This document shows, piece by piece, positions 42,420 through 63,736 of a DNA stretch of 64,000 nt. A program made the position numbers and the translations under genes. The notes under the pieces were generated by a model that saw only the letters and a program-made list of their open reading frames with translations, made no database searches and was not told the origin of the DNA. The DNA comes from Cupriavidus consociatus (GTDB lineage: Bacteria; Pseudomonadota; Gammaproteobacteria; Burkholderiales; Burkholderiaceae). The stretch lies in contig NZ_JAGIQA010000016.1 in NCBI RefSeq assembly GCF_017814975.1, positions 114,876 through 178,875 on the forward strand. The letters are read 5' to 3'. Numbering within the stretch: position 1 is the first letter of the stretch; each line of letters begins with the position of its first letter.

Positions 42420-42428
42420 AGGAAGTGC

Positions 42429-43619
<1,191 letters not shown>

Positions 43620-43661
43620 GTTTCAACTCCTAATGGAATGCAGTGTGATTCGATTCATTAC

Positions 43662-43689
43662 GCCGCCACGCCGGCTAAGGCGTGGCGGC
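43662..43689 (-). other. Hairpin in the fusA-tuf spacer
   Basis: A perfect 11-bp GC-rich inverted repeat GCCGCCACGCC/GGCGTGGCGGC with a 6-nt loop begins about 12 nt after the fusA stop. No T run follows, so mRNA stabilisation or processing is more likely than termination. Confidence 0.6.
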
Positions 43690-43700
43690 AAAGCTTTTTA

Positions 43701-45809
<2,109 letters not shown>

Positions 45810-45869
45810 TTTAATCCTCTATTCGTCCGTGAGGCGCCGGCATCTCATGGCCCGCGCCCCTAACACAAA

Positions 45870-45901
45870 CGGGCGAGATGTGTAAAAACACAGCCCGCCC
45901 G
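45870..45901 (-). other. Hairpin in the rpsG-fusA spacer
   Basis: On the minus strand CGGGCG/CGCCCG encloses TGTGT-TTTT-ACACA, giving a two-part stem followed by TTTGTGTT. It looks like a weak terminator or attenuator between rpsG and fusA. Confidence 0.55.
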
Positions 45902-45926
45902 GCAACCAACAAACGCTATCGCGCGC

Positions 45927-46397
45927 TTAGAAGCGGAAATGCGAGAACGCCTTGTTGGCTTCGGCCATGCGGTGCACTTCGTCGCGCTTCTTCATCGCGC
46001 CGCCACGGCCTTCCGATGCTTCCAGCAGCTCACCTGCCAGGCGCAGCGCCATCGACTTCTCGCTGCGTTTCTTCGCGGCCTCGCGCAGCCAACGCATCGC
46101 CAATGCCAGACGACGCGACGGACGGACTTCGACCGGAACCTGATAGTTGGCGCCGCCCACGCGACGGCTCTTCACTTCCACCACCGGCTTCACGTTGTTG
46201 ATGGCAACGGAGAACACTTCGATGGGGGCCTTGCCTGCCTTCTTTTCGATCTGGTCGAACGCGCCATAGACGATACGTTCGGCAACCGACTTCTTGCCGT
46301 CCAGCATCAGCACGTTCATGAACTTGGCAACTTCAACGTTGCCGAACTTCGGATCAGGCAGAACATCCCGCTTGGGGACTTCACGACGACGTGGCAT
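45927..46397 (-). CDS. rpsG: 30S ribosomal protein S7
   Basis: S7 (156 aa) starts assembly of the 30S head and contacts E-site tRNA; in E. coli it represses the str operon. ATG 46397 starts the conserved MPRRREVPKRDVLPDPKFG; the longer frame upstream is not conserved. The end HRMAEANKAFSHFRF is typical. It lies 229 nt after rpsL, a wider gap than in E. coli. Confidence 0.98.
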   Translation of the reverse strand: MPRRREVPKRDVLPDPKFGNVEVAKFMNVLMLDGKKSVAERIVYGAFDQIEKKAGKAPIEVFSVAINNVKPVVEVKSRRVGGANYQVPVEVRPSRRLALAMRWLREAAKKRSEKSMALRLAGELLEASEGRGGAMKKRDEVHRMAEANKAFSHFRF

Positions 46398-46626
46398 CTT
46401 CTTTCCTTTAGATTCAGTTGAGAGCGCGGTCAGTTGTTTCCGCTCTCCGGCCACCAACTAGCTTGCATGCAATAGACAGCAAATTCGCCGGGTGACCACT
46501 TACTCGACGGCACGGTTGCCAAAAAGGCGCTCCGTTGTACCGCCGCCTGGTGACAGCACCATGACTCGCGCCACAGGCTATCGTTTGTTTGCTGCTTTGG
46601 ATCTCGCAGACCCAGGCACCCTAAGC

Positions 46627-47004
46627 TTAGGCCGCCTTCGGACGCTTCGCGCCGTACTTCGAACGGGCCTGCTTGCGGTCCTTCACGCCCTGCAGATCCA
46701 GCGAGCCACGGACGATGTGGTAACGCACACCCGGCAGATCCTTCACACGGCCGCCGCGAATCAGCACGACCGAGTGTTCCTGCAGGTTGTGGCCTTCACC
46801 ACCGATGTACGAAATGACTTCGAAACCGTTGGTCAGGCGCACCTTGGCGACCTTACGCAGTGCCGAGTTCGGCTTCTTCGGCGTCGTGGTGTACACGCGG
46901 GTGCACACACCACGGCGCTGGGGGCAGTTCTCAAGCGCCGGGCTCTTGCTCTTGATGACTTCAGAGACGCGCGGCTTGCGAACCAGTTGGTTGATAGTTG
47001 GCAT
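46627..47004 (-). CDS. rpsL: 30S ribosomal protein S12
   Basis: S12 (125 aa) is at the decoding centre. The two loops where streptomycin-resistance changes arise read TPKKPNSALRK and GRVKDLPGVRYH, the wild-type forms. It is the first gene of the str operon, with a leader of about 270 nt from a near-consensus promoter. Confidence 0.98.
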   Translation of the reverse strand: MPTINQLVRKPRVSEVIKSKSPALENCPQRRGVCTRVYTTTPKKPNSALRKVAKVRLTNGFEVISYIGGEGHNLQEHSVVLIRGGRVKDLPGVRYHIVRGSLDLQGVKDRKQARSKYGAKRPKAA

Positions 47005-47282
47005 TGTTCAATCCAGCTTGGTTTTACGAAAAACGCCCCTCGCGCCGGCATGCGCCAGGCTGGAGAGGCAACTACGGGTTTTTGGGCGGGAGAGATGAGC
47101 GGGCGCGCTCTGGAGACGGGACTGTGCGGTAACAGCATGCCAAAGAGCGCGAGCCGGCACCCGGATCCCGCGTCTGCCGCCACCGGTCCATCAAAACCGG
47201 TCCGGAAGGCTTGCCAGCAGCGGCATGAAAGCCACTTATCCGACGGGCGAGCGAAATCCAAAGCCAAAAACTCGAATCTGCC

Positions 47283-47311
47283 ATCCTAGCAGCGGAATCG
47301 TATACCGTCAA
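47283..47311 (-). promoter_or_regulatory. Promoter of the str operon
   Basis: The 336-nt gap 47005-47340 holds no gene. On the minus strand TTGACG (47311-47306) and TAGGAT (47288-47283) are spaced by 17 nt. The -35 is five of six and the -10 four of six to consensus. Transcription would start about 270 nt before rpsL and only about 65 nt after the recQ stop. Confidence 0.78.
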
Positions 47312-47340
47312 GCCGTATAACCGGATGGAAACAGCGGTGG

Positions 47341-49188
47341 CTAGACGTCGCGCAGGGTGTCAAGGATGCCCTGCCCGTAGCGCTCCAGCTTGGATGCACC
47401 AATCCCGGGAATGCCTTGCATTGCCGAGAGCGAGTCCGGCGCAGTACGCGCCAGTTCTGCCAGCGTGGCGTCATGGAAGATCACGTAGGCCGGTACGCCG
47501 TGCTCGCGCGCGGCCTCGGTGCGCCAGCGGCGCAGCGCCTCCCAGTTGGCCAGCGTGTCGGCATCCATGTCCGCGGTATGGTCGATGCGGTTGCCGCGCG
47601 CCGCGCGTTCGCCGGATTTGCCCGGCTTGGCAGCCTGGCGTCGCAGGATGATCTGTCGCTCGCCCTTGAGCACATCGCGCGCGCGTTCGCCCAGCAGCAG
47701 CGCGCCGTGGCCGCCATGGTCGATCAACAGCAAGCCCTGGGCGATCAGCTGGCGAAAGACCGTGTGCCACTCATGCACCGAACGGTCCTTGCCGATGCCG
47801 AAGGTCGATACCTTGTCATGGCCCCACTGCTTGATCTTCTCCGACGCATTGCCGCGCAGTACGTCGATCAGGTGCGTCGAGCCAAAGTGGACCCGGCTTG
47901 CCTGCGCGGTGCGGTACACGCATGACAGCGCCATCTGCGCCTCGCGCGTGCCATCCCAGGTGGCCGGCGGTTCCAGGCAGGTGTCGCAGTTGCCACAGGG
48001 CTCGCTGGCTTCTTCAAAGTACGCAAGGATGCGCTGGCGCCGGCAGCCGGCAGTCTCGCACAAACCCAGTAGCGCATCGAGCTTGGACGACGACACGCGC
48101 TTGAACGCCTCGTCCGCGTCGGACTCGTCGATCATGCGCTTCTGCTGCACCACGTCACCGAGGCCGTAGGCCATCCAGGCATTGGCGGGCAATCCGTCGC
48201 GCCCGGCACGGCCCGTCTCCTGGTAGTAGCCTTCCATGCTCTTGGGCAGGTCAAGGTGAGCGACGAAGCGGACGTCCGGCTTGTCGATCCCCATGCCGAA
48301 GGCAATGGTGGCCACCATCACCAGCCCTTCTTCTTCGCGGAAGCGTGCCTGGTGGCGCTGGCGCGTGCCTGGGTCCATGCCGGCGTGGTAGGGCAGCGCG
48401 TTGATGCCGTGCCCTTCCAGCCACGCCGCGGTGTCCTCCACCTTCTTGCGCGACAGGCAGTAGACGATGCCGCTGTCGTGGGTGCCGTCGGCGGCGGTGT
48501 GCTCGGCCTTGATAAAGGCCAGCAATTGCTGGCGCGCATTGTCCTTCTCGACAATGCGGTAGCGAATATTGGGCCGGTCAAAGCTGGAGATGAAGACGCG
48601 GGCGTCGTCCAGCGCCAGCCGCTCGATGATCTCGTTGCGCGTCAGTGCGTCCGCGGTAGCGGTCAGGGCGATGCGCGGCACGTACGGGAAGCGCTCGTGC
48701 AGCACCGACAGTTGGATGTATTCCGGCCGGAAATCATGGCCCCACTGCGATACGCAATGCGCCTCGTCGATGGCGAACAGTCCGACGCGGGTCCGCTCGA
48801 GCAGGTCGAGGAAGCGCGGCGTCATCAGCCGCTCGGGTGCGACGTAGAGGATCTCCACCCTGCCTGCCAGCAGGTCGCGCTCGACCGCGGACGCTTCCGA
48901 ACCGGTCAGCGTCGAATTCAGTACCGCGGCGCGCACGCCCGCTTCGGTCAGCGCCGCGACCTGGTCCTGCATCAACGCGATCAGCGGCGATACCACGATG
49001 CCGACGCCCTGCCCCGTACGCTGGCGCAGCAGTGCCGGAATCTGGTAGCACAGCGACTTGCCGCCGCCGGTCGGCATCAGCACCAGGCTGTCGCCGCCTT
49101 CGGCAACGTGGTCGATGATCTCGGCCTGGCGCCCGCGGAAGGCGTGGTAGCCGAAGACATCCTTGAGGATCGCCAATGCTTGCGACAT
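47341..49188 (-). CDS. recQ: ATP-dependent DNA helicase RecQ
   Basis: RecQ (615 aa) is a 3'-5' superfamily 2 helicase of recombination and replication-fork repair. The Walker A MPTGGGKS is at residues 38-45, the DEAH box is in AIDEAHCVSQWGHDFRPEY, and motif VI is YYQETGRAGRDG. The RQC zinc site follows (CRRQRILAYFEE...CGNCDTC), and the C-terminus is a complete HRDC domain (ADTLANWEALRRWR). ATG 49188 starts the conserved region; the open frame upstream crosses the rpoC terminator. It lies between rpoC and the str operon. Confidence 0.96.
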   Translation of the reverse strand: MSQALAILKDVFGYHAFRGRQAEIIDHVAEGGDSLVLMPTGGGKSLCYQIPALLRQRTGQGVGIVVSPLIALMQDQVAALTEAGVRAAVLNSTLTGSEASAVERDLLAGRVEILYVAPERLMTPRFLDLLERTRVGLFAIDEAHCVSQWGHDFRPEYIQLSVLHERFPYVPRIALTATADALTRNEIIERLALDDARVFISSFDRPNIRYRIVEKDNARQQLLAFIKAEHTAADGTHDSGIVYCLSRKKVEDTAAWLEGHGINALPYHAGMDPGTRQRHQARFREEEGLVMVATIAFGMGIDKPDVRFVAHLDLPKSMEGYYQETGRAGRDGLPANAWMAYGLGDVVQQKRMIDESDADEAFKRVSSSKLDALLGLCETAGCRRQRILAYFEEASEPCGNCDTCLEPPATWDGTREAQMALSCVYRTAQASRVHFGSTHLIDVLRGNASEKIKQWGHDKVSTFGIGKDRSVHEWHTVFRQLIAQGLLLIDHGGHGALLLGERARDVLKGERQIILRRQAAKPGKSGERAARGNRIDHTADMDADTLANWEALRRWRTEAAREHGVPAYVIFHDATLAELARTAPDSLSAMQGIPGIGASKLERYGQGILDTLRDV

Positions 49189-49307
49189 GGACTGCGGAAT
49201 TGCTGAAGCCGGAAAAGCCGTAACCTTACCACTAAGGGACCCGGCCACCGCGACTGGCGGGCAAACTCTCCGACGTTTCTCACGAAAGGCCACGCCAGCG
49301 CGGACAT

Positions 49308-49336
49308 AAAAAAAAAACCCGGCTGGATCAGCCGGG
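49308..49336 (-). terminator. Rho-independent terminator of the rplKAJL-rpoBC operon
   Basis: On the minus strand a perfect 8-bp stem CCCGGCTG/CAGCCGGG (49336-49329 with 49325-49318) and 3-nt loop is followed by an uninterrupted run of ten T. It begins 40 nt past the rpoC stop. Confidence 0.95.
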
Positions 49337-49375
49337 CTTTCGACCGCCTTGCGGCGGGCATTCAGTACTGCAAGA

Positions 49376-53623
<4,248 letters not shown>

Positions 53624-53737
53624 TGCAACTCCTTGTTTCGCCACCAGCCCGGAGTCTGTCCGGGGCGATGGCATTCATTCTGTGGGAAATCCTGCGCTGG
53701 TGGGTGCCGGCCGCAGCCGGCACCCGCATCGGCTCGA

Positions 53738-57844
<4,107 letters not shown>

Positions 57845-58027
57845 GGGATCTCCGAATCATCGCAGGACGGCTGGACCTGGCCGTACCTGAGGTGTTCAGC
57901 GACTGGGAGGGGATTTGGCGGTTGGCCGCTACCAACCTCTGGCTGACGGTGTCCGCACGCTGCGGGCGGTGTGGTCGTCGCATCAGCGCAACGCCTGCAC
58001 TCGCCCGGGGGACACCCGACCAAACTT

Positions 58028-58092
58028 GTCTTCTGCAGTCGGTTCAGAAGACAAACATCAGCAGCAACCACTTAGTGTGCCACTGATGTTTG
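58028..58092 (-). other. Two abutting inverted repeats in the rplL-rpoB spacer
   Basis: GTCTTCTG/CAGAAGAC (58028-58035 and 58045-58052, 9-nt loop) abuts CAAACATCAG/CTGATGTTTG (58052-58061 and 58083-58092, 21-nt loop). Both are perfect. In E. coli this spacer carries an RNase III site that processes the rplL-rpoB mRNA; a similar role is likely. The rest of the 429-nt gap 57845-58273 has no gene. Confidence 0.65.
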
Positions 58093-58199
58093 GCCTCTGC
58101 TGAGTTGCCGGCAAATCAAGTGCTGCCGGGACTCTCAAACATCACTTTTTGCGATTTTGCCCCTGTGCGGAGTGGTGACTAAAACACAATCGCACAAGC

Positions 58200-58238
58200 G
58201 CAAAAAGGCTGGCGCCGGGAAATTTCCCTTTGCCAGCC
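58200..58238 (-). terminator. Attenuator-like terminator between rplL and rpoB
   Basis: On the minus strand GGCTGGC/GCCAGCC (58238-58232 and 58213-58207) encloses the palindrome GGGAAATTTCCC and is followed by TTTTTG. A partial terminator here would give the expected excess of L7/L12 over RNA polymerase. Confidence 0.8.
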
Positions 58239-58273
58239 CCATTCGCGTGCCGCAAGGGCACGCGAGTACAGCA

Positions 58274-58648
58274 TTACTTGACGTCGACCTTGGCGCCGGC
58301 GTCTTCCAGCTTCTTCTTGGCTTCGGCAGCAGCGGCCTTGTCCACGCCTTCCTTGACGGGCTTCGGTGCGCCATCGACCAGGTCCTTGGCTTCCTTCAGG
58401 CCCAGGCCGGTGATTTCGCGAACCGCCTTAATCACGCCAACCTTGTTGGCGCCGACTTCGGCCAGGATCACGTTGAACTCGGTCTGCTCTTCAGCAGCAG
58501 CGGCACCGCCAGCGCCCGGAGCAGCAGCCACGGCCATGGCAGCAGCCGACACGCCAAACTTCTCTTCGAACGCCTTGACCAGGTCGTTCAGTTCCATCAC
58601 GGACATCGCGCCAACGGCTTCCAGGATGTCGTCTTTGGTGATTGCCAT
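58274..58648 (-). CDS. rplL: 50S ribosomal protein L7/L12
   Basis: L7/L12 (124 aa) forms the flexible stalk that recruits translation GTPases. The N-terminal dimerisation domain is followed by an Ala/Gly-rich hinge (AMAVAAAPGAGGAAAAEE) and the C-terminal factor-binding domain with NKVGVIKAVREITGLGLKEA. It lies 69 nt after rplJ. Confidence 0.98.
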   Translation of the reverse strand: MAITKDDILEAVGAMSVMELNDLVKAFEEKFGVSAAAMAVAAAPGAGGAAAAEEQTEFNVILAEVGANKVGVIKAVREITGLGLKEAKDLVDGAPKPVKEGVDKAAAAEAKKKLEDAGAKVDVK

Positions 58649-58717
58649 TTGAAATACTCCTACTAGATTTGATTCGGTATCGGTAATGCGATCTTTCGAT
58701 GCGCGGCCTGGATTGCC

Positions 58718-59239
58718 TTAGGCGCCAGCAGCTTCCGCTTCCGCGGGAGCGCCTTCTTCCTTCTTGGCGGCCAGGGCAGCCAGCAGACGGGCGAAGCCCG
58801 ACACCGGTGCCTGCATCACGCCCAGCAGCTGAGCAATCAGTTCGTCGCGGCTCGGGATCGAGGCCAGCGCCTTCACGGCGGCAGCGTCGAGAACCTTGCC
58901 GTCATACGACCCGGCGCGCAGGACCAGCTTGTCGTTGGTCTTGGCGAAGTCGTTCAGAACCTTGGCCGAGGCCACTGCATCTTCGGAAATACCGTAGATC
59001 AGCGGACCGGTCATCTGCTCTGCGAGGCCTGCAAACGGCGTACCTTCGACGGCACGGCGAGCCAGCGTGTTCTTCAGAACACGCAGGTACACGCCTTGCT
59101 GGCGAGCGGCAGCACGCAGCTTGGTCAGATCGCCAACCGCAATGCCGCGATATTCGGCGACGACGATGGTCTGGGCCTTGGCGACTTGCGCCGAGACCTC
59201 AGCAACGACGGCCTTCTTATCTTCAATATTGAGTGGCAC
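58718..59239 (-). CDS. rplJ: 50S ribosomal protein L10
   Basis: L10 (173 aa) is the base of the L7/L12 stalk and in E. coli represses its own mRNA with L12. The start is a GTG at 59239 (protein MPLNIEDKKAVVAEV); GGAGC lies 8 nt upstream. The C-terminal helix that binds L12 dimers (GFARLLAALAAKKEEGAP) is present. It is preceded by a 410-nt leader region. Confidence 0.96.
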   Translation of the reverse strand: MPLNIEDKKAVVAEVSAQVAKAQTIVVAEYRGIAVGDLTKLRAAARQQGVYLRVLKNTLARRAVEGTPFAGLAEQMTGPLIYGISEDAVASAKVLNDFAKTNDKLVLRAGSYDGKVLDAAAVKALASIPSRDELIAQLLGVMQAPVSGFARLLAALAAKKEEGAPAEAEAAGA

Positions 59240-59649
59240 GGTTAAGCTCCAAAATGACGCTTGTGTCTCCGGCAATACCGGAGCCTTCACGTCAGCACAA
59301 ACGAACGGCGTCCGATTGGCCCGAATCACCCGGGTCAGTGCCCGGTTGCTTCAATCCCTTCGGGTGCGCCATCTGCGCTGGCTGGCCGGAAGACGTCGCT
59401 CAGGCTTGGAAGCCTTCCCACACGTTCCGACCGATTAAGCCCTTTCCGCATCACTGCCGCGGACAAGGACACCAGCGGTCTTTGATAACCAGCGGCGCCT
59501 TGCCGGTGCTTGCGCATCCGGCGGGCACCACTGCCCAAAGCCATGCTCCATTCCTTGCGGTCCGGAGACGACCCTCGCCATTGGCCAGGGTCTTCAATTC
59601 TTCTTGCCGACCGGTGTTATCGGGTGCCGGTCAGCAACTTGCCGTCAGC
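59240..59649 (-). promoter_or_regulatory. Leader region of rplJL (probable L10 autoregulation site)
   Basis: No gene lies in this 410-nt gap. On the minus strand, just after rplA, the inverted repeat TTGCTGACCG/CGGTCGGCAA (one wobble pair) forms a hairpin with no T run. Close to rplJ the hairpin CTCCGG/CCGGAG (59267-59283) sits about 30 nt before the start and may be part of the L10-(L12)4 binding leader known in other bacteria. No strong promoter hexamers were seen. Confidence 0.45.
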
Positions 59650-60345
59650 TCAGGCAGCCAGCGTCGCCTGGTCGACACGCACGCCGACGCCCATGGTCGA
59701 CGAAACGGCGATCTTGCGCAGGTACACGCCCTTGCTGGTAGCCGGCTTGGCCTTGACCAGTGCGTCCAGCAGCGCCGACAGGTTGCTCTTCAGCGCGGCG
59801 TCTTCGAACGAGCGACGGCCGATGGTGGCGTGGATGATACCGGCCTTGTCGACACGGAACTGGACCTGACCGGCCTTGGCGTTCTTCACAGCCTGGGCCA
59901 CATCGGGGGTCACGGTACCGACCTTCGGGTTCGGCATCAGGCCGCGCGGGCCCAGGATCTGGCCCAGCGTACCGACGATACGCATCGTGTCCGGCGAAGC
60001 GATCACGACGTCGAAGTTCAGGTTGCCGGCCTTGACTTGCTCGGCCAGGTCTTCCATGCCGACGATGTCAGCACCGGCGGCCTTGGCGGCCTCGGCCTTG
60101 TCGCTCTGGGCGAACACAGCCACGCGCACCGACTTGCCGGTACCGGCGGGCAGCACCACGGAACCACGAACCACCTGGTCCGACTTCTTGGCGTCGATGC
60201 CCAGTTGCACGGCCACGTCGATCGATTCGTCGAACTTCGCCGAGGCGCAGCCCTTCACCAGGCCCAGGGCCTCGTCGATCGGGTAGAACTTGGTACGCTC
60301 GATCTTCGCCTTGTTGGCGGCGACGCGCTTGGAAACCTTAGCCAT
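59650..60345 (-). CDS. rplA: 50S ribosomal protein L1
   Basis: L1 (231 aa) forms the mobile L1 stalk and represses the L11 operon in E. coli. It has the two-domain pattern with the conserved GRVLGPRGLMP-type loop (LGQILGPRGLMPNPKVGT). The start codon directly follows the rplK stop, so translation is coupled. Confidence 0.98.
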   Translation of the reverse strand: MAKVSKRVAANKAKIERTKFYPIDEALGLVKGCASAKFDESIDVAVQLGIDAKKSDQVVRGSVVLPAGTGKSVRVAVFAQSDKAEAAKAAGADIVGMEDLAEQVKAGNLNFDVVIASPDTMRIVGTLGQILGPRGLMPNPKVGTVTPDVAQAVKNAKAGQVQFRVDKAGIIHATIGRRSFEDAALKSNLSALLDALVKAKPATSKGVYLRKIAVSSTMGVGVRVDQATLAA

Positions 60346-60777
60346 TTACAGACCCTCCACGGTGATGCCCATCGAACGAGCCGAACCGGCGATGGTACGC
60401 ACGGCGGCGTCCAGGTCGGCGGCGGTCAGGTCAGCGTTCTTGGCCTTGGCGATTTCTTCAGCCTGGGCGCGGGTGATCTTGCCAACCTTGTCCGTGTGGG
60501 GCTTCGGCGAACCCTTGGTGATGCCGGCTGCCTTCTTGATCAGCACGGTCGCCGGCGGCGACTTCATCACGAAGGTGAAGCTCTTGTCAGCGAAGGCGGT
60601 AATCACCACCGGCACCGGCAGACCAGGCTCCATGCCTTGGGTCTGGGCGTTGAACGCCTTGCAGAACTCCATAATGTTCAGACCACGCTGACCCAGTGCG
60701 GGACCAACGGGCGGGGAGGGATTTGCCTTACCAGCCGGAATCTGCAGCTTGATAAAGCCAATGATCTTCTTGGCCAT
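60346..60777 (-). CDS. rplK: 50S ribosomal protein L11
   Basis: L11 (143 aa) binds the GTPase-associated centre of 23S rRNA and is needed for RelA activation. The proline-rich N-terminal domain (PAGKANPSPPVGPALGQRGL) is the thiostrepton-binding face; the C-terminal RNA-binding domain ends ARSMGITVEGL. It is the first gene of the rplKA pair. Confidence 0.98.
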   Translation of the reverse strand: MAKKIIGFIKLQIPAGKANPSPPVGPALGQRGLNIMEFCKAFNAQTQGMEPGLPVPVVITAFADKSFTFVMKSPPATVLIKKAAGITKGSPKPHTDKVGKITRAQAEEIAKAKNADLTAADLDAAVRTIAGSARSMGITVEGL

Positions 60778-60898
60778 CTCTACTCCAATCCGGATCGCTC
60801 CACTCGGGGAAGGCGATCCTGTTGAGTCGTAACGCGCTGTCGCCGCACCGGTGGCACGGCCTCACGCTCCTCTTTGGCAACGCCCTGAGGCACTGCCG

Positions 60899-60934
60899 TT
60901 GCCGGTTCCCGCCCTTTCGAGCGACAACCGGCAA
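60899..60934 (-). other. Inverted repeat in the nusG-rplK spacer
   Basis: A perfect 9-bp inverted repeat TTGCCGGTT/AACCGGCAA (60899-60907 and 60926-60934) starts 5 nt after the nusG stop in the 162-nt gap. No T run follows. It may mark a processing point or the upstream edge of the rplK leader. Confidence 0.5.
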
Positions 60935-60939
60935 ATTCC

Positions 60940-61521
60940 TTAAACCTTCTCGACCTGGCCGAACTCAAGCTCGACCGGCGTTGCACGTCCGAAGATGGTG
61001 ACCGAGACGCGCAGGCGCGATTTCTCGTAGTTCACTTCTTCCACGTTGCCGTTGAAGTCGGTGAACGGGCCGTCCTTGACGCGCACCATTTCGCCCACTT
61101 CGAACAGCGTCTTCGGACGAGGCTTCTCGACCCCTTCCTGCATCTGGGTCATGATCTTGTCGACTTCACGCTGCGAAATCGGGCTCGGGCGGTTGCGGGC
61201 GCCGCCCACGAAACCGGTGACCTTGCTGGTGTTCTTCACCAGGTGCCAGGTTTCGTCGGTCATTTCCATTTCCACCAGCACGTAGCCCGGGAAGAAACGG
61301 CGTTCGGTGACCGACTTGTGGCCGCCCTTGATTTCCACGACTTCTTCGGACGGCACCAGGATGCGGCCAAACTTGTCCTGCATCTCGGCGCGGTCGATGC
61401 GCTCCTGCAGCGCGCGCTGCACGCTCTTCTCCATGCCGGAGTAGGCATGCACGACATACCAGCGCTTCTTCGACGAAGGCGATTCCGGCGCGGTGTTTTC
61501 CTGCTGAGCGTTATCGGTCAT
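60940..61521 (-). CDS. nusG: Transcription termination/antitermination factor NusG
   Basis: NusG (193 aa) binds RNA polymerase and couples it to Rho or to ribosomal S10. The NGN domain begins KKRWYVVHAYSGMEKSVQRA; the C-terminal KOW domain contains GEMVRVKDGPFTDFNGNVEE. The N-terminal ~16 residues are a short polar extension. It follows secE by 10 nt. Confidence 0.98.
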   Translation of the reverse strand: MTDNAQQENTAPESPSSKKRWYVVHAYSGMEKSVQRALQERIDRAEMQDKFGRILVPSEEVVEIKGGHKSVTERRFFPGYVLVEMEMTDETWHLVKNTSKVTGFVGGARNRPSPISQREVDKIMTQMQEGVEKPRPKTLFEVGEMVRVKDGPFTDFNGNVEEVNYEKSRLRVSVTIFGRATPVELEFGQVEKV

Positions 61522-61531
61522 GTGCTACCTC

Positions 61532-61912
61532 TTATTTCCAGCCCAGTACGAGCGAGAACACGACCCACTCGATGAGCTTGTCCGCCGACCACAGGAACAG
61601 TGCCATGATGACAACGAAGACAAAGACCAGGCCCGTCATCTGTCCGGCTTCCTTGCGCGTCGGCCAGACGACCTTGCGAACTTCCCGATACGATTCCTTG
61701 GCGAATCCAATGAAGTCCTTGCCCGGTGCCGAGACCAGTGCAACCACTACACCCAGTGCAATACCGCCGAACAGCGCAGCGCCACGTACATAAGACGGTT
61801 GCTGTGCTAGAGCATAGAAACCGATGACGCCGGCAACCACCAGCAGCACCGCGACGCCGAGCATCCACTTGCCGCTGTTGGCGTTCACGGTTTCAACATT
61901 GGGATTGGCCAT
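61532..61912 (-). CDS. secE: Preprotein translocase subunit SecE
   Basis: SecE (126 aa) clamps the SecY channel. As in E. coli it has three membrane helices, two extra N-terminal ones (GVAVLLVVAGVIGFYALA and AALFGGIALGVVVALVSA) and the essential C-terminal helix. The conserved amphipathic segment SYREVRKVVWPTRKEA precedes that helix. ATG 61912 is preferred to an upstream TTG at 61921. Confidence 0.96.
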   Translation of the reverse strand: MANPNVETVNANSGKWMLGVAVLLVVAGVIGFYALAQQPSYVRGAALFGGIALGVVVALVSAPGKDFIGFAKESYREVRKVVWPTRKEAGQMTGLVFVFVVIMALFLWSADKLIEWVVFSLVLGWK

Positions 61913-61930
61913 GTTTCGCAAACGAGACTA

Positions 61931-61963
61931 AGCCGCGTCACGATTGCTCCTCGCGACGCGGCT
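61931..61963 (-). other. Inverted repeat between tRNA-Trp and secE
   Basis: A perfect 9-bp inverted repeat AGCCGCGTC/GACGCGGCT (61931-61939 and 61955-61963) lies right after tRNA-Trp on the minus strand. Without a T run it is more likely a processing or stability structure than a terminator. Confidence 0.5.
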
Positions 61964-61971
61964 GATTGATT

Positions 61972-62047
61972 TGGCAGGGGCAGAGGGAATCGAACCCCCA
62001 ACCTTCGGTTTTGGAGACCGACGCTCTGCCAGTTGAGCTATACCCCT
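61972..62047 (-). tRNA. tRNA-Trp (anticodon CCA)
   Basis: On the minus strand the gene begins AGGGGTATAGCTC, has a D-arm with GGCAGAGC, the anticodon loop CTCCAAA with CCA, a T-loop GGTTCGATTCC and ends with encoded CCA. The 7-bp acceptor stem AGGGGTA/TGCCCCT pairs with one mismatch or wobble. It lies between tuf copy 2 and secE, as in other proteobacteria. Confidence 0.97.
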
Positions 62048-62131
62048 AGAACTACTTAGAGCTGACGCTTGCGCCAACCCTTTTCTGGCAACGAACGCGG
62101 CCGGTTGGTGCCGCGCTCGCAATCGAACAGC

Positions 62132-63322
<1,191 letters not shown>

Positions 63323-63368
63323 TGCGCGACTCCTGTCTCGGTAGCGATATTGCCAGTGCGGTGGTATT

Positions 63369-63443
<75 letters not shown>

Positions 63444-63482
63444 GAAACTAGACGTACTACTTTATGACAGCAACCGCACGAC

Positions 63483-63556
63483 TGGAGCGGGTGAAGGGAA
63501 TCGAACCCTCGTCGTAAGCTTGGAAGGCTTCTGCTCTACCATTGAGCTACACCCGC
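63483..63556 (-). tRNA. tRNA-Gly (anticodon TCC)
   Basis: Minus-strand gene starting GCGGGTGTAGCTCAATGG, anticodon loop CTTCCAA (TCC), T-loop GGTTCGATTCC, and encoded CCA after a U discriminator. The acceptor stem GCGGGTG/CACCCGC is perfect. It is the middle gene of the Tyr-Gly-Thr cluster. Confidence 0.97.
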
Positions 63557-63607
63557 CCGGTTCTTTCCTGCTTCTTCACCGGCATAGCCGGCTGCCGTCT
63601 TGCATTC

Positions 63608-63693
63608 TGGTGGAGAGGGCTGGATTCGAACCAGCGTAGGCGTAAGCCAACAGATTTACAGTCTGCCCCCTTTAGCCACTCGGGCACCTCTCC
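63608..63693 (-). tRNA. tRNA-Tyr (anticodon GTA)
   Basis: Minus-strand class II tRNA of 86 nt with encoded CCA. It starts GGAGAGGTGCCCGAGTGG, has anticodon loop CTGTAAA (GTA), a long variable arm (TTGGCTTACGCC region) and T-loop GGTTCGAATCC. The acceptor stem GGAGAGG/CCTCTCC is perfect. It is the first gene of its operon, about 7 nt after the predicted transcription start. Confidence 0.97.
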
Positions 63694-63707
63694 GCAGAGA
63701 ACTATCG

Positions 63708-63736
63708 ATTATGGGGCTCTTTGCCTTGCCTGTCAA
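63708..63736 (-). promoter_or_regulatory. Promoter of the tRNA-Tyr-Gly-Thr-tuf operon
   Basis: On the minus strand a perfect TTGACA (63736-63731) and CATAAT (63713-63708) are separated by 17 nt. The start point would fall within about 10 nt of the tRNA-Tyr 5' end. This is the best sigma70 match in the window. Confidence 0.88.
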
